From the NCBI GenBank assembly GCA_008501635.1, contig QQUJ01000019.1, forward strand, positions 1-64,000: 64,000 nt of DNA, given 5' to 3'. The stretch is from Pseudomonadota bacterium. GTDB lineage: Bacteria > Pseudomonadota > Gammaproteobacteria > QQUJ01. Below, piece by piece: positions 44,761-54,907 of this stretch. Each line of letters begins with the position of its first letter. The stretch's first letter is position 1. Under the pieces are notes generated by a model, which saw only the letters and a list, made by a program, of their open reading frames with translations, had not been told where the DNA came from and did no database searches. The position numbers were made by a program, and so were the translations under genes.

Positions 44761-46554
44761 TCAGGCCAGCTGAAAGAGGGTATCGCCAGACTGCACCTGA
44801 TCGCCCTCCTTGATGGCGATTTCGCGTACAGTGCCCGCTTTTACCGCGCGCACTTCGGTTTCCATCTTCATCGCTTCCATGATGATCACCACATCTCCGG
44901 CGTTTACCTTTTGTCCCGCTTTCACTTTGATCTGAAAGATGTTGCCGGTAAGGGGAGCAGTGACGGGTTCACCTGTTGTACCGGAGGCGGGCGCGCTAAC
45001 AGCTGATGCCGCGGAGACCGGCTGCACGTCTGTGATCGCCCCAGCCGGGCCCACGGTAACCTGATAGGTCGATCCATTGACAGTAACGCTGTAGTGTTCC
45101 ATCGAAGTGTTTGCACTCGAAGCGGAGGCGCCGGGTTCCGTTAAAACTTGTTCCGCTGTTGTTTCTGCGCCAGGTGGTGATTCGAATGCATCCGGATCGC
45201 CGCGGTTTTCGATATAGCGCAGCCCAATCTGCGGGAAGAGCGCATAAATCAGCACGTCCTCTTCCAGCCGCTCCGCCAGATCGAGACTTTTTTGCGTGGC
45301 GATTTCTGTCAACTCCGCGGTAAGGTGCTCCATCTCCGGCTCGATGAGATCCGCCGGCCGGCAAGTTATCAATTCCGACCCCTCCAGCACCCGTAACTGC
45401 AGCTCACGATTGACGGGAGCGGGTGTCGCCCCATACTCGCCCTTGAGTAATGCCGCGGTTTCTTTGGTAATGGTTTTATACCGCTCGCCCATCAGCACGT
45501 TGAAGACCGCCTGCGAGCCCACGATTTGTGAGGTAGGGGTAACGAGCGGGATGTAACCCAGATCCTCGCGAACGCGGGGGATCTCTTCCAACACTTGATC
45601 GAGTTTATCGGCTGCTCCCTGTTCGCGCAGCTGATTCTCCATATTGGTAAGCATTCCACCAGGTACCTGCGCCACCAGAATTCTTGAGTCCACGCCTTTG
45701 AGGCTGCCTTCGAACTTTGCGTATTTCTTACGTGCCTCACGAAAATAGGCGGCGATCTCTTCCAACAGGTGGAGGTTGAGCCCCGTATCGCGCTCGGTTC
45801 CTTCGAATATGGCTACGACCGACTCGGTGGGTGAGTGCCCGTAGGTCATCGACATTGAGGAGATGGAGCTGTCGACCATGTCAACGCCGGCGCCCGCAGC
45901 CTTGACGATGGTTGCCGTACTGAGCCCGGTGGTGGCATGGCAGTGGAGTGCGATAGGAATGGCACAGGCCTCTTTGAGACGGCTTACCAGGTCCTCTGCA
46001 ACATAGGGCTTGAGCAGGCCCGCCATGTCTTTGATACACAGAGAATGACAGCCCATGTCTTCCAACTGCTTACCCATATCCACCCACATTGGCACCGTAT
46101 GAACCGGACTCAACGTGTAGGAAATGGTGCCTTGCGCATGCTTGCCTGCGTTCAGAGTGGCTTTGACGGCTGTTTCCAGATTGCGCACGTCATTCATCGC
46201 ATCAAAGATGCGGAAGACGTCGATACCGTTAAGCGCGGAGCGCTCGACGAAAGCCTCGACCACGTCATCGGCGTAGTGACGATAGCCGAGAATGTTTTGA
46301 CCGCGAAACAACATCTGCAACGGAGTTTTGGGCAGGGCTTTTTTCAGCTGGCGCAGTCGTTCCCAGGGATCCTCCCCCAAATAGCGGATGCAAGAGTCAA
46401 AAACCGCGCCGCCCCATACTTCCAGCGACCAGAAACCGACACTGTCCAGTTTTTCGGCGATGGGCAGCATATCTTCGAGGCGCATGCGAGTAGCAAGCAA
46501 CGACTGGTGAGCGTCGCGCAGCACGACCTCGGTGATGCCTAGGGATTGTTTCAT
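44761..46554 (-). CDS. oadA: Oxaloacetate decarboxylase alpha subunit (biotin-containing)
   Basis: OadA transfers CO2 from oxaloacetate to biotin on the cytoplasmic side. The 597 residues comprise the carboxyltransferase TIM barrel ([22 protein letters not shown]), conserved His and Asp metal ligands ([11 protein letters not shown]), and a C-terminal biotinyl domain with EAMKME (biotin Lys563). An Ala/Pro linker lies between about 470 and 530. Full-length and intact. It is the central gene of the oadGAB set. Confidence 0.97.
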   Translation of the reverse strand: MKQSLGITEVVLRDAHQSLLATRMRLEDMLPIAEKLDSVGFWSLEVWGGAVFDSCIRYLGEDPWERLRQLKKALPKTPLQMLFRGQNILGYRHYADDVVEAFVERSALNGIDVFRIFDAMNDVRNLETAVKATLNAGKHAQGTISYTLSPVHTVPMWVDMGKQLEDMGCHSLCIKDMAGLLKPYVAEDLVSRLKEACAIPIALHCHATTGLSTATIVKAAGAGVDMVDSSISSMSMTYGHSPTESVVAIFEGTERDTGLNLHLLEEIAAYFREARKKYAKFEGSLKGVDSRILVAQVPGGMLTNMENQLREQGAADKLDQVLEEIPRVREDLGYIPLVTPTSQIVGSQAVFNVLMGERYKTITKETAALLKGEYGATPAPVNRELQLRVLEGSELITCRPADLIEPEMEHLTAELTEIATQKSLDLAERLEEDVLIYALFPQIGLRYIENRGDPDAFESPPGAETTAEQVLTEPGASASSANTSMEHYSVTVNGSTYQVTVGPAGAITDVQPVSAASAVSAPASGTTGEPVTAPLTGNIFQIKVKAGQKVNAGDVVIIMEAMKMETEVRAVKAGTVREIAIKEGDQVQSGDTLFQLA

Positions 46555-46618
46555 GGTTCGCTAATCTCCTCCGGCGTTCGATTCGTCGCAAGGACAGCCC
46601 GAAATAGCCGGATCACTA

Positions 46619-46870
46619 TCAGTGCTTGTGGGTATGACGATAGCGGTGAACCGCAGCAGCGATGGCGATCACTGCATCGCTATCGGCCTGCGCCATACCG
46701 GCAGACGCCTGGGTCGTCGGGATCGATCGTTCCTGATGCTCGTCAATCACGCGAACAACACGCGATGTGAGGTGCATTGCGACAACCAAAAGGCTCAGAA
46801 AGAGGAAAACGGCGCCCATGCCCAATACCATGAGCTGCAGACCTTCCATCAATAGGGCTGAGGTTTCCAC
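46619..46870 (-). CDS. oadG: Oxaloacetate decarboxylase gamma subunit
   Basis: This small subunit anchors alpha to beta and binds Zn2+. The 83-residue protein has one helix (LMVLGMGAVFLFLSLLVVAMH) and a short cytoplasmic tail ending in a His-rich HRYRHTHKH. The start is GTG preceded by GGGGGAAA. It is first in the operon, 64 bp upstream of oadA. No antiporter or biotin ligase lies nearby. Confidence 0.9.
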   Translation of the reverse strand: METSALLMEGLQLMVLGMGAVFLFLSLLVVAMHLTSRVVRVIDEHQERSIPTTQASAGMAQADSDAVIAIAAAVHRYRHTHKH

Positions 46871-47372
46871 GGATTTCCCCCTGTCAAGTCGACAAACTCA
46901 AGCCTCGAGGCGGCGCCCACCCACTCGGCCTTGAGTATCTTGCCCCATCTAGTGCAGCGGACACACGCGCAGTCAACGCCCATTTACGCGTGGATTGCCC
47001 AGGATGATTATCTGGTAGAAGATGCGATCCAATGGCCCGGCCGCGAGCCCGCTTCTTCCTGACGGTGTAAAATTATTTATTAAAAAATCAGCGGGTTACG
47101 AGTAAAAACCCCTTCGAACCGGCGATAATCTACCCGGTTTTTGTGCTATGCGCAATTCGATATGGCCGGGGAGCAGCTACCCGGATAGGCGTTCAGCTCC
47201 CCGGTCGGGATCGCCAAAAGCGTGTACAGATACGAAGCGAAGGCCCCCGAAGTGCCCGCCGACGGGCGATGCCGATGGAGCTATGGGCTATCCTTCGCAG
47301 GCTTTCGAGGTCCCGATTCCTGGTGTTTTCCTTTTGACGACAGGGGCATAAAAGCACTACCATTCCGCGCTT
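46871..47372. other. 502-bp divergent gap between oadG and yceD
   Basis: Near oadG, ACTCAAGCC and GGCCTTGAGT (46896-46936) form an imperfect hairpin in the likely oad leader. At 47104-47142 a symmetrical AAAAACC...AACCGG...CCGGTT...TTT block resembles a bidirectional terminator. An A+T-rich stretch (TAAAATTATTTATTAAAAAA) lies at about 47067-47087. A TTGACG/TACCAT pair with 18 nt (47334-47363) could drive yceD but would leave almost no leader. I see no gene. Confidence 0.5.
47117..47142. terminator. Hairpin with T tract, possibly bidirectional, between oadG and yceD
   Basis: AACCGG (47117-47122) pairs with CCGGTT (47134-47139) and is followed by TTT; the outer AAAAACC and GGTTTTT are also complementary. 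Both strands therefore end in U runs. Nothing annotated is transcribed into it, which could mean an unrecognised small RNA. Confidence 0.4.
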
Positions 47373-47897
47373 ATGTCGTCGCGGCTCCCGGAACGCATTG
47401 ATCCTGTGCGCCTTGCTGAGCGGGGTGTGCGGCTTGCTGGCGAACTGGGGCTGGAGCGGATGATCCGCCTGGCCGCGGTGATTGTAGAGGGCGCTGGCGA
47501 GGCGGAGATCGAACTCTTCTTCGCGGTCGAGGCCCTGGGCCGGGTACGGATCACAGGCGGGGTGTCTGCGCGTGTCTTTATGACATGCCAACGCTGCCTT
47601 GAGCCGATTGAGCTGGCACTTGAGAAGCCGGTGAATCTGCTTACCGTAAGTGACGATAGGAGTGCGTCCGCTCTCCACGATGATGCAGAGCCATTGATCT
47701 ACGACGAGGGTTCATTGTCGCTGGTTGAAGTGGTGGAAGATGAGTTGTTACTGGCGCTCCCGCAGGAGGCGAAGCATACCGCCGGATCCTGCGCCAAGCA
47801 GCATGTATGGCGCAGCGGTGAACCAACGCTGCAGGGCGGCGTGGAGCAGGAGCCCAATCCGTTCGCCGTTCTGGAGCAGTTAAAGAGACGAAACTGA
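47373..47897 (+). CDS. yceD: YceD family protein (DUF177), L32-associated
   Basis: YceD homologues are conserved immediately before rpmF and act in 23S rRNA metabolism. The 174 residues show the family Cys pair CQRCLEPIELAL and the acidic DEGSLSLVEVVEDELLLALP block. It starts the yceD-rpmF-plsX-fab operon, as in enterobacteria. Confidence 0.93.
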   Translation: MSSRLPERIDPVRLAERGVRLAGELGLERMIRLAAVIVEGAGEAEIELFFAVEALGRVRITGGVSARVFMTCQRCLEPIELALEKPVNLLTVSDDRSASALHDDAEPLIYDEGSLSLVEVVEDELLLALPQEAKHTAGSCAKQHVWRSGEPTLQGGVEQEPNPFAVLEQLKRRN

Positions 47898-47933
47898 AGT
47901 CTTAATGAGATCTAAATTAGGAGAAACAGGCAG

Positions 47934-48113
47934 ATGGCTGTTCAACAGAATCGCAAAACCTCTTCCAAACGCGGTATGCGCCGTGCTCACGACGCATTGA
48001 AAGCGCGAACCCTCTCGATTGAACCCAGCACGGGTGAAACCCATGTTCGCCATCATGTAAGCGCAGAGGGTTACTACCGGGGTCGTAAAGTCGTTCAGTC
48101 CAAGGGCGAATAA
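47934..48113 (+). CDS. rpmF: 50S ribosomal protein L32
   Basis: A 59-residue basic protein reading [20 protein letters not shown] and ending in [13 protein letters not shown]. It is the typical Zn-independent L32 of this group. ATG follows AGGAGA with good spacing. It has the normal place between yceD and plsX. Confidence 0.97.
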   Translation: MAVQQNRKTSSKRGMRRAHDALKARTLSIEPSTGETHVRHHVSAEGYYRGRKVVQSKGE

Positions 48114-48150
48114 CCCAGCGCCTGCTCTCTCTAGCTGCGACTCTCATGAC

Positions 48151-48175
48151 TCGAAGCCCCTCCAGGGTTTCGAAG
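48151..48175 (+). promoter_or_regulatory. Small hairpin in the rpmF-plsX spacer
   Basis: CGAAGCCC (48152-48159) pairs with GGGTTTCG (48165-48172), one G-U pair included; no U tract follows. It may separate L32 and lipid gene expression. Low certainty. Confidence 0.3.
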
Positions 48176-48251
48176 AGTGGGGCCTCGTGCTTGGGGCTTG
48201 CCCAAAGGCAGGGCAATTAAGAATCAGGCGTCAACGCCGAACCGGTAACGC

Positions 48252-49280
48252 ATGAGTGAACCGATAACCATAGCGCTGGACGCCATGGGCGGAGATATTG
48301 GGCCGTCTGTAGTGGTGCCGGCTGCGATCAAGATGCTGCGCGCAAATGCAGCGATGCGCATCATCCTGGTCGGTGACGAAACCACTGTCGAGGCGCAGTT
48401 TCGTGATGTGCCGGCTGACACCCGCAACAGGCTGTCGATACGCCACACCACAGAGCGGGTCGACATGGATGAATTGCCATCCCATGCGCTGCGCAACAAG
48501 AAAGATTCGTCGATGCGGGTGGCCATCAACCTGGTAAAGGAGGGTGTGGCCGATGCCTGTGTCAGCGCGGGGAACACAGGTGCACTCATGGCGATTGCCA
48601 GGTTTGTGCTGAAGACGCTACCCGGGATTGATCGTCCGGCGATCATTACTGCTTTACCTTCTTTAGAGGGGCACACCCACGTGCTTGACCTCGGAGCCAA
48701 CGTCGATTTGGACGCCGAACATCTCGTGCAATTGGCGATTATGGGTTCGGTGCTCTCAACCGCTGTCGATAAGACGGAACGCCCGCGAGTTGGCCTGCTC
48801 AATGTTGGTCAGGAAGAAATCAAGGGCAACGAGGTTGTCAAGGAGGCAGCTCAACTTTTGAGCAACACTCCTTTGAATTACATTGGATTTGTTGAAGGCG
48901 ATGATATTTTCAAGGGCGGTGCGGACGTTGTGGTATGCGACGGATTCGTCGGCAACGTCATGCTGAAAAGCGCAGAGGGCGTGGCCAACATGATCGCACA
49001 GTTTCTCAAAGAGGGATTCACGCGCGGCATATACGGGCGCATTGCGGGGGCCTTGGCTCTGCCGGTGTTGCGTAGAATTGGTGGGCGTATAGATCCGCGA
49101 CGCTACAATGGCGCGAGCCTGCTGGGTTTGCAGGGGACGGTGATCAAAAGCCATGGTGCCGCGGATGTTGTGGCCTTTGCCAACGCCATTCGAATTGCTC
49201 AGCTCGAGGTGCATCACGCGGTGCCCCAGAATATAAGTCGGAAACTCGAAGAGCTGTTTAGCCAGAGGCAAGTGGGTTGA
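48252..49280 (+). CDS. plsX: Phosphate acyltransferase PlsX
   Basis: PlsX makes acyl-phosphate from acyl-ACP for phospholipid synthesis. The 342 residues start with [18 protein letters not shown], and contain SAGNTGALM and the [16 protein letters not shown] motif. Its TGA overlaps the TTG start of fabH. Standard place before fabH. Confidence 0.96.
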   Translation: MSEPITIALDAMGGDIGPSVVVPAAIKMLRANAAMRIILVGDETTVEAQFRDVPADTRNRLSIRHTTERVDMDELPSHALRNKKDSSMRVAINLVKEGVADACVSAGNTGALMAIARFVLKTLPGIDRPAIITALPSLEGHTHVLDLGANVDLDAEHLVQLAIMGSVLSTAVDKTERPRVGLLNVGQEEIKGNEVVKEAAQLLSNTPLNYIGFVEGDDIFKGGADVVVCDGFVGNVMLKSAEGVANMIAQFLKEGFTRGIYGRIAGALALPVLRRIGGRIDPRRYNGASLLGLQGTVIKSHGAADVVAFANAIRIAQLEVHHAVPQNISRKLEELFSQRQVG

Positions 49281-50245
49281 GGTACGCGCGTATCGCGGGA
49301 ACCGGTGGATATCTGCCGGAAAAGGTATTGACCAATGAGGATCTCGCCCGCATGGTTGATACCAGCGACCAATGGATCCAGGAAAGAACCGGCATCCGTG
49401 AAAGGCATATCGCGGCAGACGATGAAACCTGTACCGATTTGGCGGAGATTGCTTCTCGGCAGGCCATGGCGGCAGCCGGTGTAGGTCCGGACGATATTGA
49501 TCTGATTGTGCTCGCAACTTCGACCCCTGACCGCGTTTTTCCGAGTACCGCGTGTTTGCTGCAGAACCGGTTGGGCATACGCAACAGTCCGGCGTTTGAT
49601 GTGGCTGCCGCGTGTACCGGATTTGTCTATGCACTGGGGGTCGCGGAAAAATTCATCCGTGCTGGCGGTACCCGGCGCGCGCTGGTGGTTGGTGCAGAGC
49701 TCTTTTCGCGTATCATCGACTGGACGGATCGCGGCACCTGCGTGTTGTTCGGCGATGGGGCGGGCGCAGCGATACTGGAAGCTTCCGACGAAGCCGGTAT
49801 TCTCTCCGCACATCTCCACGCCGATGGCTGCTACGAGGACCTGCTCGGAGTTCCCTGGGGAGTCGGGCAGGGTTACGCTGCGCTTTCGGAAACGAACCGC
49901 TGGACGCAGATGCGTGGTAATGAGGTGTTCAAGGTGGCTGTGCGCACACTTGGCCGCATTGTCGATGAAACCCTTGCTGCAAACCAAATGGCAAAAGGGG
50001 ATATTGATTGGCTCATTCCGCACCAGGCTAACCGCCGCATCATCGAGGCCACCGCGAGGAAGCTCAAAATGCCCATGGACCGAGTTGTAATGACCGTGGC
50101 TGAACACGGAAACACTTCGGCGGCCTCTGTTCCATTGGCGCTTGATGTGGCAGTACGGGACGGCAGGATCAAACGTGGGGAAACACTGCTGCTAGAGGCG
50201 TTTGGCGGCGGATTTACCTGGGGTTCAGTGCTGGCGGTCTACTGA
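49277..50245 (+). CDS. fabH: 3-oxoacyl-ACP synthase III
   Basis: FabH condenses acetyl-CoA with malonyl-ACP to start fatty acid synthesis. The catalytic triad is visible: Cys113 (AAACTGF), His in IPHQANRRI, and Asn in [12 protein letters not shown] start with TTGA overlap to plsX. At 322 residues it is of normal length. Confidence 0.97.
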   Translation: MRYARIAGTGGYLPEKVLTNEDLARMVDTSDQWIQERTGIRERHIAADDETCTDLAEIASRQAMAAAGVGPDDIDLIVLATSTPDRVFPSTACLLQNRLGIRNSPAFDVAAACTGFVYALGVAEKFIRAGGTRRALVVGAELFSRIIDWTDRGTCVLFGDGAGAAILEASDEAGILSAHLHADGCYEDLLGVPWGVGQGYAALSETNRWTQMRGNEVFKVAVRTLGRIVDETLAANQMAKGDIDWLIPHQANRRIIEATARKLKMPMDRVVMTVAEHGNTSAASVPLALDVAVRDGRIKRGETLLLEAFGGGFTWGSVLAVY

Positions 50246-50260
50246 TCGTTGATTTAACCT

Positions 50261-50316
50261 TCTCGGCGGGTTGCAGCGCGCACAGGTGAGCACTTGGCGT
50301 GCTTAGGCGGCCGAGA
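50261..50316 (+). promoter_or_regulatory. Hairpin in the fabH-fabD spacer
   Basis: TCTCGGC (50261-50267) pairs with GCCGAGA (50310-50316) over a 42-base loop, then CTTTTAA. It could be a weak terminator or leader structure. Confidence 0.3.
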
Positions 50317-50328
50317 CTTTTAAGCGGG

Positions 50329-50341
50329 TGTCTGACAGACA
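50329..50341. promoter_or_regulatory. Perfect palindrome upstream of fabD, possible operator
   Basis: TGTCTG-A-CAGACA lies 34 bp before the fabD ATG. It is a 6+6 perfect inverted repeat of the size bound by small transcriptional repressors. It does not look like the E. coli FadR or FabR consensus. Confidence 0.35.
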
Positions 50342-50374
50342 TCTTCTCATCGACATTCAATTCAGGTGACGGAA

Positions 50375-51316
50375 ATGGCCTTTGCTTTCGTGTTTCCTGG
50401 TCAAGGATCGCAATCAGTCGGAATGTTGGCCGAGATCGCCGACAGTTATCCCGTGGTCAGAGAGACCTTTGCGAGTGCCTCGAAAATCCTCGATCTGGAT
50501 TTGTGGAGAGTCATCCAAGAGGGGCCGGAAGAGCGCCTCAATCGTACCCAGATTACCCAACCGGCGATGCTCACCGCGGGTGTTGCACTGTGGCGCGTGT
50601 GGGACGAGGAGGGCGGCCCTATGCCAACTTATCTGGCCGGCCACAGTCTTGGCGAATACACCGCACTGACCTGCGCCCAGAGTCTGCAATTCGAAGACGC
50701 CGTGGCCATTGTTGCCGAGCGTGGCAGGCTGATGCAGGAGGCCGTACCCGAAGGGCTGGGAGCCATGGCCGCGCTACTTGGGCTGGAGGACGAACAGGTA
50801 CGTGCGGTCTGCGAGCAAGCGGCGCAAGGTGGTGTCGTTGCAGCGGTTAATTTCAATTCCCCTGGTCAGGTCGTTATTGCCGGGGATAGTTCAGCGGTGG
50901 CGCGTGCATTGCAGCTGGCTACCGAGGCCGGTGCGAAGCGAGCGGTTCAACTGCCCGTCAGTGTCCCGTCCCACTGCAGCCTGATGGAATCTGCGGCTGA
51001 AAAATTGGCGGCCAAACTCAATGAGATAGAGATAAGCACTCCAAAAATCCCCACCATACAGAATGTGGATGCCGAGGTTGCGAAAGATCCCGCCAGGATT
51101 CGCGAAAAGCTTTGCCAACAGCTCTATCGTCCCGTGTTGTGGGTCGACAGCGTTCGTTACATGATCGATGAGGGTGTCAATACCGTGATTGAATGTGGTC
51201 CCGGGAAGGTATTGGCGGGCCTGTGCAAGCGAATCAGTCGCGAAGTCAACGCCCTATCCTTCTATGATCCCGCGACACTGGAAAAGGCGATTGCCCGAGC
51301 CGAGGAGGATAGTTAA
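50375..51316 (+). CDS. fabD: Malonyl-CoA-ACP transacylase
   Basis: FabD loads malonyl groups onto ACP. The 313-residue protein has FVFPGQGSQSVGM, the nucleophile GHSLGEY (Ser91) and the typical HCSLME with catalytic His. The ATG at 50375 is favoured over a GTG at 50366. One base shared with fabG (ATG begins at the last base of TAA). Confidence 0.97.
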   Translation: MAFAFVFPGQGSQSVGMLAEIADSYPVVRETFASASKILDLDLWRVIQEGPEERLNRTQITQPAMLTAGVALWRVWDEEGGPMPTYLAGHSLGEYTALTCAQSLQFEDAVAIVAERGRLMQEAVPEGLGAMAALLGLEDEQVRAVCEQAAQGGVVAAVNFNSPGQVVIAGDSSAVARALQLATEAGAKRAVQLPVSVPSHCSLMESAAEKLAAKLNEIEISTPKIPTIQNVDAEVAKDPARIREKLCQQLYRPVLWVDSVRYMIDEGVNTVIECGPGKVLAGLCKRISREVNALSFYDPATLEKAIARAEEDS

Positions 51317-52059
51317 TGGAGCTTGCGGAGCAAATCGTTTTGGTAACGGGCGCAAGTCGTGGGATAGGCCGCGCTATTGCCGAGGAGCTGGGGCGTCGGG
51401 GAGCGGTTGTTGTGGGAACAGCGACATCAGACAGTGGTGCGCAAGCTATTACCGAAGCTTTCTCGAGTGGGGGTATCACTGGTCGTGGTTGGGTGCTCGA
51501 TGTGACGAGCCAGGAATCTGTGGATACGTTGATGAAGGGCATACAGCAAGAGTTTGGACCGCCCTCGATACTGGTCAACAATGCGGGTATTACCCGCGAC
51601 AATCTGTTGATGCGGATGAAGGACGAAGAGTGGGAATCCATCGTCGCCACTAACCTGGGTTCCGTATTTCGTATGAGCCGCGCCTGTTTGCGCGGCATGA
51701 TGAAAGCGCGCAATGGGCGCATCATCAATATCGCTTCGGTGGTTGGGGCTACCGGTAATCCGGGACAAACAAATTACGCAGCAGCCAAAGCAGGCATGAT
51801 GGGTTTTGGGCGGTCGCTGGCGCGTGAGGTCGGCAGTCGCGGCATCACCGTCAATACGGTTGCTCCGGGCTTTATCGACACCGATATGACGCGAGCATTG
51901 TCCGAAGAACAACGCCAGCACCTGCAAAGCCAGATCCCGTTGGAGCGGTTGGGCAGCGTGGCAGACATTGCCTTTACTGTGGCTTTCCTGGCGTCTCCTC
52001 AAGCAGGCTATATCACCGGTCAGACACTCCATGTCAACGGTGGTATGTATATGAATTAG
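51316..52059 (+). CDS. fabG: 3-oxoacyl-ACP reductase FabG
   Basis: FabG reduces 3-ketoacyl-ACP with NADPH. The 247 residues show TGASRGIGRAIA, NNAGITRD, catalytic Ser141, Tyr154 and Lys158 (YAAAK), and the usual VNTVAPGFIDTDM. A standard FabG. Confidence 0.97.
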   Translation: MELAEQIVLVTGASRGIGRAIAEELGRRGAVVVGTATSDSGAQAITEAFSSGGITGRGWVLDVTSQESVDTLMKGIQQEFGPPSILVNNAGITRDNLLMRMKDEEWESIVATNLGSVFRMSRACLRGMMKARNGRIINIASVVGATGNPGQTNYAAAKAGMMGFGRSLAREVGSRGITVNTVAPGFIDTDMTRALSEEQRQHLQSQIPLERLGSVADIAFTVAFLASPQAGYITGQTLHVNGGMYMN

Positions 52060-52204
52060 TTTAAGAATATTTATTGCAGGTTGCGTAGTCCGCAGGTCGC
52101 AATGAGGCTGGTACGGTCGATTGTGGCCTAGTGGGATAGTTTTCAATACAATACCCGGCGCAGCGTTTGCTGCCCGAATTCGTTATTGGGAGGAATAGAC
52201 GATC

Positions 52205-52441
52205 ATGAGTACCGTCGAAGAACGCGTCAAGAAAATCGTGGTAGAACAATTGGGGGTCAAGGAAGGGGAGGTCACCAATGAAGCCTCTTTCGTAGACGAT
52301 CTTGGCGCCGACTCGCTGGATACCGTCGAGCTGGTAATGGCCCTGGAAGAGGAGTTCGAATGCGAAATTCCCGATGAGGAGGCCGAGAAGATCACTACTG
52401 TTCAGCAGGCGATTGATTACGTGAATACACGTCTCGGCTAA
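52205..52441 (+). CDS. acpP: Acyl carrier protein
   Basis: A 78-residue acidic protein with the phosphopantetheine site GADSLDT (Ser37). It carries the growing acyl chain. The binding site GGGAGGAA precedes ATG. A -10-like TACAAT at 52147-52152 lies in the gap, consistent with separate high-level expression. Confidence 0.98.
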   Translation: MSTVEERVKKIVVEQLGVKEGEVTNEASFVDDLGADSLDTVELVMALEEEFECEIPDEEAEKITTVQQAIDYVNTRLG

Positions 52442-52465
52442 ACCGCAGGCGTAATATCTGGAGAC

Positions 52466-52510
52466 AAAGGTCGCGGCCTGCCACATCGGTGGTTGCGGCC
52501 TTTTCTTTTT
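52466..52510 (+). terminator. Terminator after acpP
   Basis: AAAGGTCGC (52466-52474) pairs with GCGGCCTTT (52495-52503), with an inner CCAC/GTGG stem, followed by TTTTCTTTTT. It would raise the acpP to fabF transcript ratio. Confidence 0.85.
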
Positions 52511-52550
52511 GCGGATCGGTTTTGAGATCTGTAAGCAAGATTGAAAGGGT

Positions 52551-53795
52551 ATGGCGTTGTCGAAGAGGCGCATAGTTGTGACAGGGCTTGGAGCAGTTGC
52601 TCCCGTCGGTCTATCAGCGGCGGAATGCTGGGGAAACATCGTCTCTGGGCGGAGTGGCATTGGTCCGATTAGCCGCTTCGATGTTTCTGCTTTCGCGACG
52701 CAGTTTGGCGGTGAGGTCAAAGGCTTTGATCCTGAGCAGTACATGTCCAGGAAAGATGCTCGCAAGATGGACCCTTTTATCCACTTCGGTATCGCAGCGG
52801 GAATGCAGGCCCTGGACGATGCCGGGATCGAGGTAACCGAAGCCAATGCGGAACGCATTGGAACCGTCATAGGTTCCGGTATCGGGGGTATTCATACCAT
52901 CGAAACCAACTATGAGGCCTATGCCAACGGTGGCCCGCGAAAAATTTCGCCCTTTTTTGTACCCGCCAGCATCATCAACATGATTTCAGGAAATCTGTCG
53001 ATAATGCGCGGCATCAAGGGGCCGAATATCGCCATGGTTACCGCCTGCACCACCGGCACTCATAGCATCGGTGAAGCGGGTCGTCTTATTGAGCATGGTG
53101 ATGCGGATGTGATGGTGGCCGGCGGCGCGGAGTACGCCATCACCAAGCTAGGTTTGGGTGGGTTCTGTGCGGCGCGGGCCCTTTCCACTCGTAACGACGA
53201 TCCACAGGCGGCGAGCCGTCCCTGGGACAAAGACCGCGACGGATTCGTGCTGAGCGATGGTGCGGGTGTTGTTGTGTTGGAAGAGTACGAGCATGCAAAG
53301 GCGCGTGGTGCGCGGATATATGCCGAGTTGGTCGGATACGGTATGAGCGGTGATGCCTACCATATGACTGCACCATCGGAAGGTGGGGATGGCGCCAGGC
53401 GTTGCATGGAGAACGCAATGCGCAACGGGGGTATCAACCCGGAAGAAGTGGATTATATCAATGCTCACGGTACCTCGACCGAGGCCGGAGACATTGCCGA
53501 AACGCTGGCAGTCAAGGGGGCCTTTGGTGACCATGCCTACAGCTTGGCCATGAGTTCCACCAAATCCATGACTGGTCATTTACTCGGTGCCGCAGGTGGT
53601 ATAGAAGCCGTTTTAACGGCACTCGCGATCTATCATCAAATCGCACCACCAACGATTAACCTCGATAACCCTGATGAGGGTTGCGACCTGGATTATGTAC
53701 CGCATACCGCTCGCGAGATGAAAATCGATGTCGCGCTCTCCAACTCTTTCGGCTTTGGCGGCACGAACGGAACGGTCGTTTTCCGTCGAGTGTAG
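52551..53795 (+). CDS. fabF: 3-oxoacyl-ACP synthase II
   Basis: FabF elongates acyl-ACP and controls temperature-dependent unsaturation. The 414 residues hold Cys166 ([10 protein letters not shown]), His in [11 protein letters not shown], and His in [10 protein letters not shown]. Gly-rich C-terminus FGFGGTNGT. Normally followed by pabC, which is missing here. Confidence 0.97.
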   Translation: MALSKRRIVVTGLGAVAPVGLSAAECWGNIVSGRSGIGPISRFDVSAFATQFGGEVKGFDPEQYMSRKDARKMDPFIHFGIAAGMQALDDAGIEVTEANAERIGTVIGSGIGGIHTIETNYEAYANGGPRKISPFFVPASIINMISGNLSIMRGIKGPNIAMVTACTTGTHSIGEAGRLIEHGDADVMVAGGAEYAITKLGLGGFCAARALSTRNDDPQAASRPWDKDRDGFVLSDGAGVVVLEEYEHAKARGARIYAELVGYGMSGDAYHMTAPSEGGDGARRCMENAMRNGGINPEEVDYINAHGTSTEAGDIAETLAVKGAFGDHAYSLAMSSTKSMTGHLLGAAGGIEAVLTALAIYHQIAPPTINLDNPDEGCDLDYVPHTAREMKIDVALSNSFGFGGTNGTVVFRRV

Positions 53796-53886
53796 TCCCT
53801 GAGCCGTATGTGGACTGGAAGCAGGGAGAATTTCCTGTTGCCGCTACCGTCTGCCGAAATTTTGACCTTTGGGTTATCCTGAAACG

Positions 53887-54897
53887 ATGTTCCGGCGTCT
53901 CCACCGTCTCCTCGGTATTCTCATCCTCTCTGCCAGTCTGGTCGGTGGCTGGTACCTTTGGGATTTTCGCGCCTTCAGCAATCGACCCCTGAACCTCGGT
54001 CCGGAAGGTGTTGTTCTGGAGGTTGCGCCGGGAACGACCCTGCGCGGTCTGGCCCATGAAATGAGAGAGCTTGAGCTTCTGCAAAATGCGCGCTACTTCG
54101 TGTGGCTTGGGCGACTGGAGGGTGTCGCGTCGCGTATTCGCGCCGGGGAGTATCAGGTGGCCGCCGGCATAACGCCGAGAATGCTGCTCGATTTATTGGT
54201 CAGCGGAGAGGTTATTCAGCACGAATTGACGGTGCTTGAAGGCTGGACCTTCCGCCAGCTACGGGAGGCTATCACGCGGCATGATGCGCTTCAGCAAACG
54301 CTTCAGGACATCAGCGACGAGTTGGTAATGACACGCCTCGGGAAGGAATCACTGCATCCCGAAGGGCAGTTCGCGCCCGACACCTACCGATTCCCAAGGG
54401 GAACAACCGATCTCGAATTCCTGCGGCGCGCGCAGAACACCCTCGAAGAATGGTTGCGAAAAGAGTGGGCGGCACGAGCGGAGAATCTGCCCTACGATGA
54501 CCCCTACCAGGCCCTGATTATGGCCTCGATCATAGAGAAAGAGACCGGATTGGCCACAGAGCGAGGTCAAATAGCCGGTGTCTTCGTGCGGCGGCTGCAG
54601 AAGAACATGCGTCTGCAGACCGACCCCACTGTTATCTACGGTATGGGTGAGCGCTATCAGGGCAATATTAGACGCGAAGATCTTGTTGATGATACACCGT
54701 ATAACACATATACGCGTCGTGGATTGCCACCGACGCCGATAGCGTTGCCGGGTCTTGCATCAATCAGGGCCGCGCTGCACCCAGAGGCAGGAACCGCGCT
54801 CTATTTTGTGGCAAAAGGCGACGGTAGCCACTATTTTTCGGACACCAACGCAGAGCATCAGGCCGCGGTTAAGCGCTATCAACTGAAAAGGCATTGA
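53887..54897 (+). CDS. mltG: Endolytic transglycosylase MltG (YceG)
   Basis: MltG cleaves nascent glycan strands near the inner membrane, proposed as the terminase of peptidoglycan synthesis. The 336 residues start with one helix, a LysM-like domain (LEVAPGTTLRGLAHEM), then the YceG catalytic domain with Glu217 (ASIIEKET; Glu218 in E. coli). The last block reads TPIALPGLASIRAALHP. ATG at 53887. Confidence 0.94.
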   Translation: MFRRLHRLLGILILSASLVGGWYLWDFRAFSNRPLNLGPEGVVLEVAPGTTLRGLAHEMRELELLQNARYFVWLGRLEGVASRIRAGEYQVAAGITPRMLLDLLVSGEVIQHELTVLEGWTFRQLREAITRHDALQQTLQDISDELVMTRLGKESLHPEGQFAPDTYRFPRGTTDLEFLRRAQNTLEEWLRKEWAARAENLPYDDPYQALIMASIIEKETGLATERGQIAGVFVRRLQKNMRLQTDPTVIYGMGERYQGNIRREDLVDDTPYNTYTRRGLPPTPIALPGLASIRAALHPEAGTALYFVAKGDGSHYFSDTNAEHQAAVKRYQLKRH

Positions 54898-54907
54898 ATA
54901 GCGACCT

